From assembly GCA_930633525.1 (NCBI GenBank), contig CAKNFP010000004.1, forward strand, positions 62,001-126,000: a stretch of 64,000 bases of DNA, written 5' to 3'. Below, piece after piece: positions 42,261 to 53,100 of the stretch. The DNA comes from Hyphomicrobiales bacterium. Lineage in GTDB: Bacteria; Pseudomonadota; Alphaproteobacteria; Rhizobiales; Beijerinckiaceae. The stretch's first letter is position 1. Each line of letters starts with the position of its first letter. The notes beneath the pieces were generated by a model that was not told the DNA's origin, searched no databases, and saw only the letters and a program-made list of their open reading frames with translations. A program made the translations under genes and the position numbers.

Positions 42261-42674
42261 ATGGCAAAGCATGTCATTGGTCTGCTCCGGGAGCTACCTC
42301 CTGGCACCCGTAAGCTTGTAAATATTCGCGGTCGCCCAATCGCGGTTTTCAATATTAAAGGCGAGTTGTTCGCATTGCTGAACCGGTGTCCGCATCAAGG
42401 TGCGAACCTTTGCGACGGTAAGCTCGTCGGACTTGTCCAGTCGCGGGAGCCGGGAGAGTACAAGTACTCCCGCTCGGGAGAAATCCTTCGGTGCCCCTGG
42501 CACGGGTGGGAGTTCGATGTGCGGACAGGGCAGTCATGGTGCGAGCCTGACCGCATCAAAGCAAAAACCTACGAAATTGAGGCGACACCAGGCGAAACGC
42601 TCGTTAAGGGGCCGTATGTTGCTGAAACCTTCACGGTAACTGTCGAGGAAGACTACGTCGTCGTAGACGTATAG
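42261..42674 (+). CDS. Rieske [2Fe-2S] protein 2
   Basis: About 137 residues with cluster motifs NRCPHQGANLCDG and LRCPWHGWEFDVRTG. An insertion between them (LVQSREPGEYKYSRSGE) is typical of Rieske oxygenase N-domains, but the catalytic domain is absent and the protein ends with VEEDYVVVDV. ATG 42261 begins 1 base after the amidohydrolase stop. It is clearly different from the 36516 ferredoxin, so the operon has two distinct Rieske carriers. Confidence 0.9.
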   Translation: MAKHVIGLLRELPPGTRKLVNIRGRPIAVFNIKGELFALLNRCPHQGANLCDGKLVGLVQSREPGEYKYSRSGEILRCPWHGWEFDVRTGQSWCEPDRIKAKTYEIEATPGETLVKGPYVAETFTVTVEEDYVVVDV

Positions 42675-42693
42675 CGATTTGGGAGAATGCGGC

Positions 42694-43752
<1,059 letters not shown>

Positions 43753-43832
43753 GCAGACAATGATCCTGGCGGCGCTGAGTCTATCACTGACGCCCGGATC
43801 GTCACGCCCTGCGCTCTGAGGCGAGTGAAACC

Positions 43833-45077
43833 ATGACTAAGATCAATGTCGTACTGGGTGCCGGGCAAGCAGGAGCGTGGGCTGCGACGAGCATGCGTCG
43901 CGAAGGTTTCAAAGGGCGCATTGTGCTCGTTGGAGATGAACCCATTCGCCCCTATGAACGGCCGCCCCTGTCTAAAGAGGTGCTCACGTCGCCGGAAAGT
44001 CCGGAACCAACTTGCTTCCACGATGAACAGCACTACAGAGATAATGACATAGAGCTGTGCCTCGGTGTTCGCGCCGTGCAGATTGAACCTCGGCTGGGCC
44101 GCATCAGGCTCGGCAACGGAGCGAACCTCCCCTTCGACAGGCTGCTGCTCGCGACCGGTGGCACAGCGCGCCGGCTGACGATTCCCGGCGCTGAGAATGT
44201 CTACTATCTCAGAACAATGGAGGACGGATGGCGCCTGAGGGAAAGGCTTTCCTCGGCAAAGCGCGTGGTCTGTATCGGTGCTGGAGTGATCGGCCTCGAA
44301 GTAGCATCGAGCGCGCGTAAGCTCGGGTGCGAGGTCACTGTCGTCGAGGCTGGCCAAATCCCCATGGGCAGATGTGTCGATATGGAATGCTCTAGGTTCA
44401 TCGAGCAGCTCCATAGCGACGCCGATGTAAATTTCAGGTTCGGCAGCTCAGTCAAGGCCATCGAAGCCGATCGTGTGATTTGCGAAGACGGAACTGAGAT
44501 CCCGGCTGACTGCGTCGTCGCGGGGATTGGCATGGAGCGGAACCTGTCCCTTGCCTCGGAGGCGGGAATCGAGATAGACGGCGGCATCGTGGTCGATGAA
44601 TACGGTCGAACCAACCAATCCGGAATCTTCGCGGCGGGAGACGTCGCCGCATTCTGGCATCCGCTCTTCAGACGCCGCCTAAGGCTTGAATCGTGGCGGC
44701 ACGCGCAGAATCACGGGGTCGCAGTCGGAGCCGCGATGGCTGGCTGCCCGAAGGTCTATGATGATGTCCCTTGGTTTTGGACTGACCAGCACGGTGTCAA
44801 CGTGCAGATCTCGGGATTGGCCACCGATGGAGTTCGAACCATCGTGCGGCAAGGAACGGGTCCGAAGAGCTTCTCTACGTTCTCACTTAACGCTAATGGA
44901 GTCGTTGTCGCAGCAGCCGCCGTAAACAATCCCCGTGAGGCAAGGGCAGCTCAATCCCTGATCAGGATGCAGCAGCCGGTAGACGAGACGATGCTTGCCG
45001 ACAGCGCTGTTCCACTCCAGACTTTGATCAGGCCCATTCTGTCTCGGAACGAGGCCCGGCCTGTAGATATAGGATGA
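43833..45077 (+). CDS. FAD-dependent ferredoxin reductase
   Basis: The 414-residue class of BphA4/putidaredoxin reductase has FAD loop VLGAGQAGAWAATSMRREGF, RPPLSKEVL, NAD loop VCIGAGVIGLEVASSARKLG and the second FAD motif IFAAGDVAAFWHPLF, with a C-terminal reductase domain. It moves electrons from NAD(P)H to a ferredoxin, most likely one or both Rieske proteins in this operon. It follows the ATPase by 80 bases. Confidence 0.92.
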   Translation: MTKINVVLGAGQAGAWAATSMRREGFKGRIVLVGDEPIRPYERPPLSKEVLTSPESPEPTCFHDEQHYRDNDIELCLGVRAVQIEPRLGRIRLGNGANLPFDRLLLATGGTARRLTIPGAENVYYLRTMEDGWRLRERLSSAKRVVCIGAGVIGLEVASSARKLGCEVTVVEAGQIPMGRCVDMECSRFIEQLHSDADVNFRFGSSVKAIEADRVICEDGTEIPADCVVAGIGMERNLSLASEAGIEIDGGIVVDEYGRTNQSGIFAAGDVAAFWHPLFRRRLRLESWRHAQNHGVAVGAAMAGCPKVYDDVPWFWTDQHGVNVQISGLATDGVRTIVRQGTGPKSFSTFSLNANGVVVAAAAVNNPREARAAQSLIRMQQPVDETMLADSAVPLQTLIRPILSRNEARPVDIG

Positions 45078-45081
45078 CCTC

Positions 45082-45975
45082 TTGTCTCAATTAGAACGTC
45101 CGAGCGCCGGGCAGAATGAGGTGCTCTGCCTGAGTGCTGGAGATGCGCAAGCGACGATATCACTCCTGGGTGGCGAGCTCCAATCCTGGGCGGTGGGAGA
45201 CAGAAACCTCCTCTGGCACGGAGATCCCAGGCATTGGGAGAGCCGCGCCCCAATCCTGTTTCCGATTGTTGGCCGCGTCAGAGACGATCAACTGCGGCTT
45301 CGTGGCAAATCCCATCCCATTCTCCGCCACGGCTTCGCGCAGCATTCACTCTTCGAGAAAGTCGCGCACAGCAAAAACGCTGCGGCTCTCCGGCTGACCT
45401 CTTCCACCGCCGATACTGAAATCCCACTCGACTTTAGCTTGGATCTCAAAGTCGAGTTAACGCCGGCGGAGCTCCGCCTTGGCTTTGTTGTTAAGAACAC
45501 CGGAGCAGACGTGCTACCTTATGCACTCGGCTTTCATCCTGCGTTCCTGTGGCCGTTCGATGGCGGCAACCTTGAGGATTATAGTGTCTGGTTCGATCGG
45601 CAAGAGGTCAGCCTATCTCCAACCATCACGCCTGATGGATTGGTCGGGAGGGAACTGCGATCAGTTCCTTTCGACGCAACCCGACTACCACTCGAGCCTG
45701 ATCTCTTCGCCTCTGGAGCGCTGATTTTTCTAAATGCTGCGAGTCGTTGGATGCGATATGAAGCTCCCTCACGACGCTCAATTACAATGTCGGTCGAGAA
45801 CTTTCCGCATCTCGCCCTCTGGACCAAGCCCACAGCGCCGTTCGTCTCTCTTGAGTGTTGGACTAGTCATGGGGATCCGGAGGACTATTGGGGAGACATC
45901 TACTCTAAACCTTCTATGATCCTCCTGAAGCCGGATGAGGTCGGCACGCATCAGGTTCGGTTACTGTGGCAGTGA
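45082..45975 (+). CDS. Aldose-1-epimerase-like (galactose mutarotase-type) protein
   Basis: The 297-residue galactose-mutarotase fold has LLGGELQSWAVGDRNLLWHG, the HGFAQHSLFEKV block with a conserved His, and LPYALGFHPAFLWPFDGGN with the second His region. The family interconverts sugar anomers. The TTG start at 45082 has AGGATG upstream; GTG 45121 is an alternative. Its presence with a sugar-type importer argues that the imported substrate is a sugar, glycoside or cyclitol. It ends the operon. Confidence 0.82.
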   Translation: MSQLERPSAGQNEVLCLSAGDAQATISLLGGELQSWAVGDRNLLWHGDPRHWESRAPILFPIVGRVRDDQLRLRGKSHPILRHGFAQHSLFEKVAHSKNAAALRLTSSTADTEIPLDFSLDLKVELTPAELRLGFVVKNTGADVLPYALGFHPAFLWPFDGGNLEDYSVWFDRQEVSLSPTITPDGLVGRELRSVPFDATRLPLEPDLFASGALIFLNAASRWMRYEAPSRRSITMSVENFPHLALWTKPTAPFVSLECWTSHGDPEDYWGDIYSKPSMILLKPDEVGTHQVRLLWQ

Positions 45976-46314
45976 TCGTCCATAGGTTCTTCTCTATTCG
46001 GCGATTTGAGGTCAAGCGCTTTCAGGCCTTCCACGTTGCCGATGTCTGACGTCACTTGCGGGTCCTTGCTTCTCTTCGGGATCAGCTCTCGGGCTCTCCC
46101 ATGATGGGATCAGAAGAACGAGGCAGTCCAATCTGTCGCGCGTTCTGATCGCGCCAGGCGCGACCGACCCAAGAACCCTAGCGAACTCACCTCATCCATC
46201 GTCCCGCAAGGGACGTCTCTCCACCGGCTGGCGGAAACTCGTCTACCTTTCTGTTCGTGTGACAGGCTGTTGCTGTGAGCGATCAGACGGTCGCCATGGC
46301 ACTCTCCTTCGTCC
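45976..46314. other. Gene-free flank of the second transposon end
   Basis: 339 bases between the epimerase stop and the repeated transposon terminus. No recognisable gene on either strand. A minus-strand frame reads into the repeat but has no family features. No T-run hairpin was seen for the operon. Confidence 0.45.
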
Positions 46315-46731
46315 AGCTGTCGCTTTGCAGTTAAATGTAAGAATGGCCGCTTCCGAACTGGGTTGAGCATTTAAACATGAGAATGGGCGGGTGCTCATTC
46401 TCAAATAAGCTGCTTCTGTGAATGGGCACGCACGCTGACCCATTGAGCGATCGCTTCTGCTGCGAAGGCATCGAACACTTCGCGTCGGACGCCGATGGCG
46501 TGCCTGCGAAGCAGGTCGAGCATTTCCGGTCCGCTTTCCAGAACGACCGCCACGCCGGCGAGGAGGAACGGGCGCAGATGGAGCGGCAGGATGGGCTTGC
46601 CGGAGTTGGCGATGTTGGTCGGCTCCTCCATGGCAATCCGGTCGAACTCTGGGATGACGAGCCCCAGCAGACGCGCCCGCCGATAGTCCCCCTTGTCTGG
46701 TCCCCAGCGAACGAAGCGGGGGACCAGAAGC
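46315..46731. repeat. 417-bp direct repeat, copy 2 (truncated TniABQ end)
   Basis: Matches 31425-31841 by eye with no difference seen. It ends exactly where the IS6-family terminus begins at 46732, while on the other side it ends at the transposon boundary. Confidence 0.92.
46401..46731 (-). pseudogene. tniQ 3' fragment
   Basis: The last 110 or so residues of TniQ (LLVPRFVRWGPDKGDYRRAR to AIAQWVSVRAHSQKQLI) match the intact gene at 31511. The 5' part, tniB and tniA are missing because the IS6-family element starts at 46732. The remnant points to a deletion promoted by that element. Confidence 0.9.
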
Positions 46732-47555
46732 GGCTCTGTCGCAAACTGCTGCACGAGATTGGCTGTGGTATGATGGCTGCTCCGCATTGTGGGAGTCGTT
46801 CGATGTTCAAAGGCCGCCATTTCGACCGTTCAGTGATCCTGCTGTGCGTGCGGTGGTACCTGGCCTACAGCCTCAGCCTGCGCGACCTGGAAGAGATGCT
46901 GACCGAGCGTGGGGTCAGCGTCGATCATTCGACGATCCATCGCTGGGTCGAGCACTTTTCGCCGCGGCTGCTCGAACGCTTCAATCGGCGCAAGCGCGCG
47001 GTCACCGGCAAATGGCATGTCGACGAGACCTACATCAAGGTCCGGGGTCGCTGGATGTATCAGTATCGCGCCATCGACAGTGTCGGCGATACGGTGGAGT
47101 TCTGGTTCAGCGAGCACCGTGACCTGCCGGCGGCCAAACGCTTTCTGCGGAAGGCGCTTGCGCGCCATGGCCGGCCTGATCGCATCGTGATTGACGGCAG
47201 CCAGACCAACCGGGAGGCGATCATCGCCTGCGACACCGAAAGCCGGCTGCTGGATCGACCCCGACGACCGCTGAAACGGATCGGGATCCGGCAGAGCCAA
47301 TACCTCAACAACCGGATCGAACAGGATCACCGGAGGATCAAGCGACGGGCTCGGCCAATGCTGGGGTTCAAGTCCTTTGGCTCGGCGGCGATCACGCTGG
47401 CTGGCATCGAGATGGTTCAGATGATGCGCAAACGCCAAGGACGCTTCGCCTTCAATCCGGCTCCGACGCTGAAAGAACAATTCGAGGCCATCGCCGCCTG
47501 AAGACCGTCTTCACCGGCCCTCGCTCCGGCTCGAAACAAAATTTGCGACAGAACC
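46732..47555 (+). mobile_element. IS6-family insertion sequence
   Basis: 824 bp between the inverted ends GGCTCTGTCGCAAA (46732-46745) and TTTGCGACAGAACC (47542-47555), matching at 13 of 14 positions. It carries one transposase gene. The 8 bases on each side (CCAGAAGC and GATAGGCG) do not match, so the usual 8-bp target duplication is absent. That fits IS6-style replicative deletion or cointegrate formation. Confidence 0.9.
46804..47501 (+). CDS. IS6-family transposase
   Basis: About 232 residues from ATG 46804 (MFKGRHFDRSVILLCVRWYL). It has the IS6 pattern YSLSLRDLEEMLTERGVSVD, WHVDETYIKVRGRWMYQYRA (first Asp), IVIDGSQTNREAI (second Asp) and NNRIEQDHRRIKRRARPMLG (Glu). It catalyses replicative transposition that makes cointegrates and adjacent deletions. 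The open frame extends upstream into tniQ DNA, but that part is not transposase. Confidence 0.93.
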
Positions 47556-47720
47556 GATAGGCGCGCTCCCGGATGGAACCTTCATGAGGTCGCGCAATCG
47601 GGCTCTTGCCTAGAACCATGCGTTCCAGCCCGCCTGGGTTCTCGTCGTTCCGGTCACGCTCTTCCGGACGGACGGGCCATTCTCCCTCCCGCCTTCCGCT
47701 GAATTCGACCCCTTTGAAAG

Positions 47721-47750
47721 CCGGCCGGCTCGTTGAGCCGGCCTTTCTCC
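47721..47750 (+). terminator. Terminator-like hairpin
   Basis: GGCCGGCT (47723-47730) and AGCCGGCC (47736-47743) form an 8-bp stem around CGTTG, followed by TTTCTCC. It is the only notable structure in the 47556-47911 gap and probably ended a gene removed by the IS6 event. Confidence 0.55.
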
Positions 47751-47911
47751 TTCCGGGAGTGCCGCTTGCGAGCTGCGGCGGTAAGGGAAGCTCACGCCGC
47801 TAGCGCGCCCTTGCCGCCTTTGCTCTTCGCGGCGTCCGGAAGCCGCTCCGCGAGGTGTGGAGAAAGGAAACAGGCAAGGAAAGGCGGACGCGAGCGCGTG
47901 CCGGCAGGATC

Positions 47912-48955
47912 ATGGAACGGAATGAACTGGAGGAGTTGCGGGTCCGCGTGCCGTGCGCCGCGGTGCTCGAGCAGGCGGGCTTCACGATCGACCTGCCGGA
48001 AAGCAGCCGCAAGGCGATCAAGTATCGCCGCGGAGAGGCGATCGTCATCGTGATCCATGCTGGGCGGGGCTGGTTCGATCCTCGGTCCGATGCGAAAGGC
48101 GATGTGTTCGGCCTGGTCGAACATCTCAACGGCGTATCCTTCGTCGAAGGCCTCGACCGTGTCGCTGCACTGGTCGGCTTCGTTCCGAAAGATCCAGCTT
48201 GGCTCCGGCCGCCGCGCGACTCCAGACCGGTACGGTCTATCTTCGAGCGATGGTCGAGCCGTCGCAGACCGTGGCCCGGCTCGATGATGTGGTGCTATCT
48301 GCGCGACGATCGCTTCCTGCCGGACGCCGTCATCCGGGCTGCGATCCGCCAGGATCTCCTGCGTGAAGGCCCGTATGGCAGCATGTGGGCAGCGCACGGC
48401 GACGAGGCCGGCGCGGTCATCGGTTGGGAGGAGCGCGGTCGGGAGTGGCGCGGTTTCTCGACCGGTGGCGCGAAGTTGCTGTTCCGGTTTGGCTCGCCTG
48501 AGGCGGCGCGCCTCTGTGTGACCGAGGCCGCGATCGACGCCATGAGCCTCGCCGCCCTTGAGCGATCGAGACCCGACAGTCTCTATCTCAGCACCGGCGG
48601 AGGATGGTCGCCGGCAACCGCCGCCGCGATCCGTATGCTGGCGGGGCGCACCGGGGCCTTGTTGATTGCCGCGACCGACAACAACCACCAAGGCGAGACC
48701 TACGCCCAGCGGTTGATGGTGATAGCCCGCGAGATCGGCTGCGGATTTGAGCGCCTGCGACCGGTGCAGGTCGACTGGAACGCCGGCTTGCAAGCGGCGA
48801 CGGCGAATGGTCAGGAGGAGAAAGGAAGGAGAGAAGGGGACCGGGCTGCCGCATGCCCGCCGGCCGCCTCAAGGGTGACGCTTCGCCCGGCTGCGCCGGC
48901 CCTTGACCCGGCCGGACGGAGAGGCGGCCGCGGGAGAGGGGTCATGAAGGGCTGA
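47912..48955 (+). CDS. DUF3991/toprim-domain protein of mobile-element backbone
   Basis: About 347 residues. The N-terminal DUF3991-like part (MERNELEELRVRVPCAAVLE, WFDPRSDAKGDVFGLVEHLN) is followed by a toprim-like half (EAARLCVTEAAIDAMSLAAL and GALLIAATDNNHQGETYAQR) with the expected Glu and Asp positions. Similar proteins on plasmids and integrative elements are primase-like or relaxase-associated. AGGA precedes the ATG. The C-terminus is low-complexity Arg/Pro. It opens the plus-strand backbone gene series. Confidence 0.75.
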   Translation: MERNELEELRVRVPCAAVLEQAGFTIDLPESSRKAIKYRRGEAIVIVIHAGRGWFDPRSDAKGDVFGLVEHLNGVSFVEGLDRVAALVGFVPKDPAWLRPPRDSRPVRSIFERWSSRRRPWPGSMMWCYLRDDRFLPDAVIRAAIRQDLLREGPYGSMWAAHGDEAGAVIGWEERGREWRGFSTGGAKLLFRFGSPEAARLCVTEAAIDAMSLAALERSRPDSLYLSTGGGWSPATAAAIRMLAGRTGALLIAATDNNHQGETYAQRLMVIAREIGCGFERLRPVQVDWNAGLQAATANGQEEKGRREGDRAAACPPAASRVTLRPAAPALDPAGRRGGRGRGVMKG

Positions 48956-49020
48956 AGAGAGGATGGTGATCCCGTGACGGGGAACCGCGCTCCGGCCCGA
49001 CCAGGCCGCAGGAGCCCGCC

Positions 49021-49623
49021 ATGAATCTCTCTCCCATCCGCAAGGTCTTCCAGGGCGTCGCCGACCGGCGCCAGATGTTCCGCATGTTCGACCGCCACGC
49101 GCAGCGCCCGAACCGCTGGGAAGGCGATGACAGCGCGCTCTACCGCGGCGAGTGGTTCGAGGTCGGCCTGGTCGAGCACGACTACATGCTCGATATCCTG
49201 CCGCCGCTCTGGATGTGCGGCGACATGTTCTCGATGCGCGAATTCCTGACCGGCTCGATCACCAGCATCTTCTTCTCGCTCTCGATCGACGGGTGCGACC
49301 GCTACTTTCACGGCTATTGCGATCTCGCCGACAAGGCCTCGCCGGCCCTGATGAGCGACGCGATCATCGAGCGCGAATCCCGCCCGGTCCGGGCGATGAC
49401 GCGGGAAGAGCGGCTGGACCACATCTGGTCGAGCACCCAGGACGAGTACCGCGGCTATGCCGAGGGGCGCTTTCCCAGCGCGCAGTACGGACAGCGCATC
49501 GTCATGATGTGCGCCTCCTGGCAGGCCCGCGACTTCAAGCTGCTCGACGAGCTCACCGACGCTGAGGTCTCGGCCAAGCTGCCGGTCCATCTGCGCTACC
49601 TTCCCGACGCGATCGCAGCATGA
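49021..49623 (+). CDS. DUF1419-domain protein
   Basis: The 200-residue protein starts MNLSPIRKVFQGVADRRQMF, with YRGEWFEVGLVEHDYMLDIL, SMREFLTGSITSIFFSLSID and REERLDHIWSSTQDEYRGYA. I recognise this as the DUF1419 pattern common on rhizobial plasmids and integrative elements. It is cytoplasmic with no known activity. CGCAGGAG precedes the ATG. Confidence 0.75.
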   Translation: MNLSPIRKVFQGVADRRQMFRMFDRHAQRPNRWEGDDSALYRGEWFEVGLVEHDYMLDILPPLWMCGDMFSMREFLTGSITSIFFSLSIDGCDRYFHGYCDLADKASPALMSDAIIERESRPVRAMTREERLDHIWSSTQDEYRGYAEGRFPSAQYGQRIVMMCASWQARDFKLLDELTDAEVSAKLPVHLRYLPDAIAA

Positions 49624-49635
49624 CGGGTGGCGGCA

Positions 49636-50034
49636 ATGTTCACCTTTTCCGTCACGGAGGTCCGCGCCGTCATCATGCGCGGACGGATCGACGCCTTCAA
49701 TAATGGCGGCTTCCGCAATCCCTATTACGGCCTCCGCCCAGGCGAAGGCGAGAAGCCCGGTCTCTGGCTGGTCGGCGACGAGGGTGTTTACGCGCTCTCA
49801 AACGGCAAGCTCGCCGAAGGGCAGCGGCCGCTCGTCGTCTATGCCGAAGAGTGCGATCCCAAGACCAACCCCGACTACTGGCACTACAAGCGCCAGCATT
49901 TCGGCGGGGATGACGGCATCGAGTTTCTCGACGCCGAGATGCTCATGAAACTGATCACGGGTTCGCCCACGGCGACCCATCTGACGATCACGATGACCGA
50001 CGCCAGCCTCTCGGTCTCCCTGATCCGCCGCTGA
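49636..50034 (+). CDS. DUF3085-domain protein
   Basis: About 132 residues (MFTFSVTEVRAVIMRG, GLWLVGDEGVYALSNGKLAE, YAEECDPKTNPDYWHYKRQH, FGGDDGIEFLDAEML). The GLWLVGD and FGGDDGIEF blocks match DUF3085, seen with DUF1419 on alphaproteobacterial mobile DNA. A GTG at 49627 would add three residues. It lies 12 bases after the DUF1419 gene. Its role is unknown. Confidence 0.72.
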   Translation: MFTFSVTEVRAVIMRGRIDAFNNGGFRNPYYGLRPGEGEKPGLWLVGDEGVYALSNGKLAEGQRPLVVYAEECDPKTNPDYWHYKRQHFGGDDGIEFLDAEMLMKLITGSPTATHLTITMTDASLSVSLIRR

Positions 50035-50142
50035 CCGCCGGGCCGAGCAGGCCCGCTCCCCGAACTCCTTCGCGATCATCGCTCCGGCCGGGAAGCGCCC
50101 GGCTGGCCGATGGCGCGCGCGTTTAACCCAGGAGCATATCTC

Positions 50143-53100
50143 ATGGCGCAGGACGATCCTTTCACCATCGACCTCTTCGGCAATACGGCTCTTTCCTCCG
50201 GGCTCGGTCTCGGCGTCACGGCGTTCGCCGGCGACTTCACGGTCGAGTCCAATGACGACGACGATCCGGAGCCCCCGACACCCGCGCCCGCAGTAGCGAG
50301 GCAGGCGGTCGCACGTCCTGCCTCGGCCGTGGCGCGCCCGCGCGGCAGCAATTTCTATCTCGCCGGCGATCGCGCTCTGGCGAAGGGCTGGAAGGCCCGT
50401 GCCCGCGACAACATCCGGGCGATCCGGCTGGCCGCCGAGATCGAGGCTGCTGACCGCCCGGCCACGCGCGAGGAGCAGGCGCACCTGATCCGGTTCACAG
50501 GCTTCGGCGCGTCCGGTCTCGCCAATGGCGTTTTTCGCCGGCCCGGCGAGACTGCCTTCCGCCAGAGCTGGGAAGAGCTCGGCGCCGAACTGCAGGATGC
50601 CGTGAGCGAGGGCGACTACGCCTCGCTCGCCCGCTGCACGCAATACGCCCATTTCACCCCGGAGTTCATCGTCCGGGCGATCTGGGCCGGACTCCAGCGT
50701 CTCGGCTGGCGCGGCGGCCGCGTGCTCGAGCCCGGCATCGGCACGGGACTGTTTCCGGCGCTGATGCCGAAATCCCTGCGCAACGTGTCCCATGTCACCG
50801 GGGTCGAGCTTGATCCGGTCACGGCGCGGATCGCGCGCCTGCTCCAGCCGCGAGCCCGGATCATTGGCGGTGACTTCGCCCGCACTGACCTGCCGGCGAG
50901 TTTTGATCTCGCCATCGGCAATCCGCCCTTCTCCGATCGCAGCGTCCGTTCCGACCGCACCTATCGTTCGTTGGGATTGCGCCTGCACGACTACTTCATC
51001 GCGCGGTCCATCGACCTGCTGAAGCCGGGCGCACTCGCCGCCTTCGTGACGAGTTCCGGGACGATGGACAAGGGCGGCAGTACGGCGCGCGAACACATCG
51101 CGAGATCCGCCGACCTGATCGCCGCCATCCGCCTGCCCGAGAGCAGTTTCCGCGCCGACGCCGGCACGGACGTTGTCGTTGACGTGCTGTTCTTCCGCAA
51201 GCGCAAGGTCGCCGAACAGGAAGGCGACCTGTCCTGGCTCGACCTCGACGAGGTGCAGCCGGCATCGCAGGATGAAGGCGCGATCCGCGTCAATCGCTGG
51301 TTCGCCCAGCATCCCGATTTCGTGCTCGGCACGCATGGGCTGACCTCGGGACCTTTCGGCGAGAGCTATACCTGCCTGCCGCGCGCCGGCGTCGATCTCA
51401 GCACAGCTCTCGACGCGGCCATCCGTCTCCTTCCGGGAGCCCTTTATGACGGCGAACCCAGCGAGATCGGTTTCGATCTGGAGGATGCCGACGATCGCGA
51501 TGATGCTGATCTGCCGGCCGGGCGGTATGTCCGCGAAGGCAGCTTCTTCGTCGACAATGCCCGCGGCCTCATGCAGCTCATCGATGGCACGCCCGTTGCC
51601 GTGCAGGTCCGCAAAGGCCGCAGCGCCGAAGGCATTCCGGAAAAGCAGGTCCGCATCATTCGCAAGATGATCCCGATCCGAGACGCGGTGCGTGAGGTGC
51701 TCAAATGCCAGGAGCAGGATCGACCCTGGAAGGACGCACAGGTGCGTCTGCGCATCGCCTGGTCGAGCTTCGTGCGCGATTTCGGCCCAATCAACCACAC
51801 GACCGTGTCTGTCACGGAGGACGAGGATAGCGGCGAGGTGCGCGAGACGCATCGCCGGCCCAACATCCAGCCCCTCCTCGACGATCCCGATTGCTGGCTC
51901 GTCGCCTCGATCGAGACCTACGATCTCGATACCGACACGGCCAAGCCCGGGCCGATCTTCTCCGAGCGCGTGATCGCGCCGCCGGCAGCGCCGGTCATCA
52001 CCTCGGCGGCCGATGCGCTCGCTGTCGTGCTCAATGAGCGCGGGCGCGTCGATCTCGAGCATATCGCCGAGCTGCTGCATCAGGATGTTGCTGGCGTCAT
52101 CGCGGAACTCGGCGACGCGATCTTCCAGGATCCGGCCGATGGTTCATGGCAGACGGCGGATGCTTATCTCTCCGGTCCGGTGCGCGACAAGCTGAAGGCG
52201 GCCGAAGCCGCCGCGGCGCTCGATCCCAGCTTCGAGCGCAATGCACGCGCGCTTGCTGAGGTCCAGCCGGCCGATCTCGGCCCCTCAGAAATCACCGCCC
52301 GGCTCGGCGCACCCTGGATTCCGGCCGCGGACGTCGTCGCCTTCGTCAAGGAGACGATGGGCGCCGAAATCCGCATCCACCATATGCCCGAACTGGCGTC
52401 ATGGACCGTGGAGGCGCGTCAGCTCGGCTGGGCGGCGGCGGGCACCTCGGAATGGGGCACGGATCGGCGGCATGCCGGCGAATTGCTCGCCGATGCGCTC
52501 AACAGCCGCGTGCCGCAGATCTTCGATACCGTGAAGGACAGCGACAGCGAGCGCCGCGTGCTCAGCGTCGTCGATACGGAGGCCGCGAAGGAGAAACTTC
52601 AGAAGATCAAGACCGCCTTCCAGGCCTGGGTCTGGTCCGATCCCGATCGCACCGATCGCCTGGCCAGGGTCTATAATGATCGCTTCAACAATATCGCGCC
52701 GCGCAAATTCGACGGCTCGCATCTGAAGCTCCCGGGCGCCTCAGGCGCCTTTGTGCTTTATGGGCACCAGAAACGCGGCATCTGGCGCATCATCGCGGCG
52801 GGCTCGACCTATCTCGCGCACGCCGTCGGCGCCGGCAAGACCATGACGATGGCCGCCGGCATCATGGAGCAACGCCGGCTCGGCCTGATCGCCAAGGCGA
52901 TGCTCGTCGTTCCCGGTCACTGCCTGGCGCAGGTCGCACGCGAGTTCCTCGCGCTCTATCCATCCGCCCGGATTCTCGTGGCCGACGAAACCAATTTCAC
53001 CAAGGACAAGCGCGCCCGGTTCCTGTCGCGTGCCGCGACCGCGACATGGGACGCGATCATCATCACGCATTCGGCCTTCCGCTTCATTGGCGTGCCGTCG

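Noticed and set aside
46732..47555. IS6 element as half of a composite transposon around the catabolic operon
   Set aside because: Only one copy lies in the window. The direct repeats flanking the operon are TniABQ ends, not IS6.
49798..52080. 760-codon minus-strand frame opposite the DarB-like gene
   Set aside because: Shadow frame: the plus strand carries the NPPF methyltransferase motif and consistent codon usage there.
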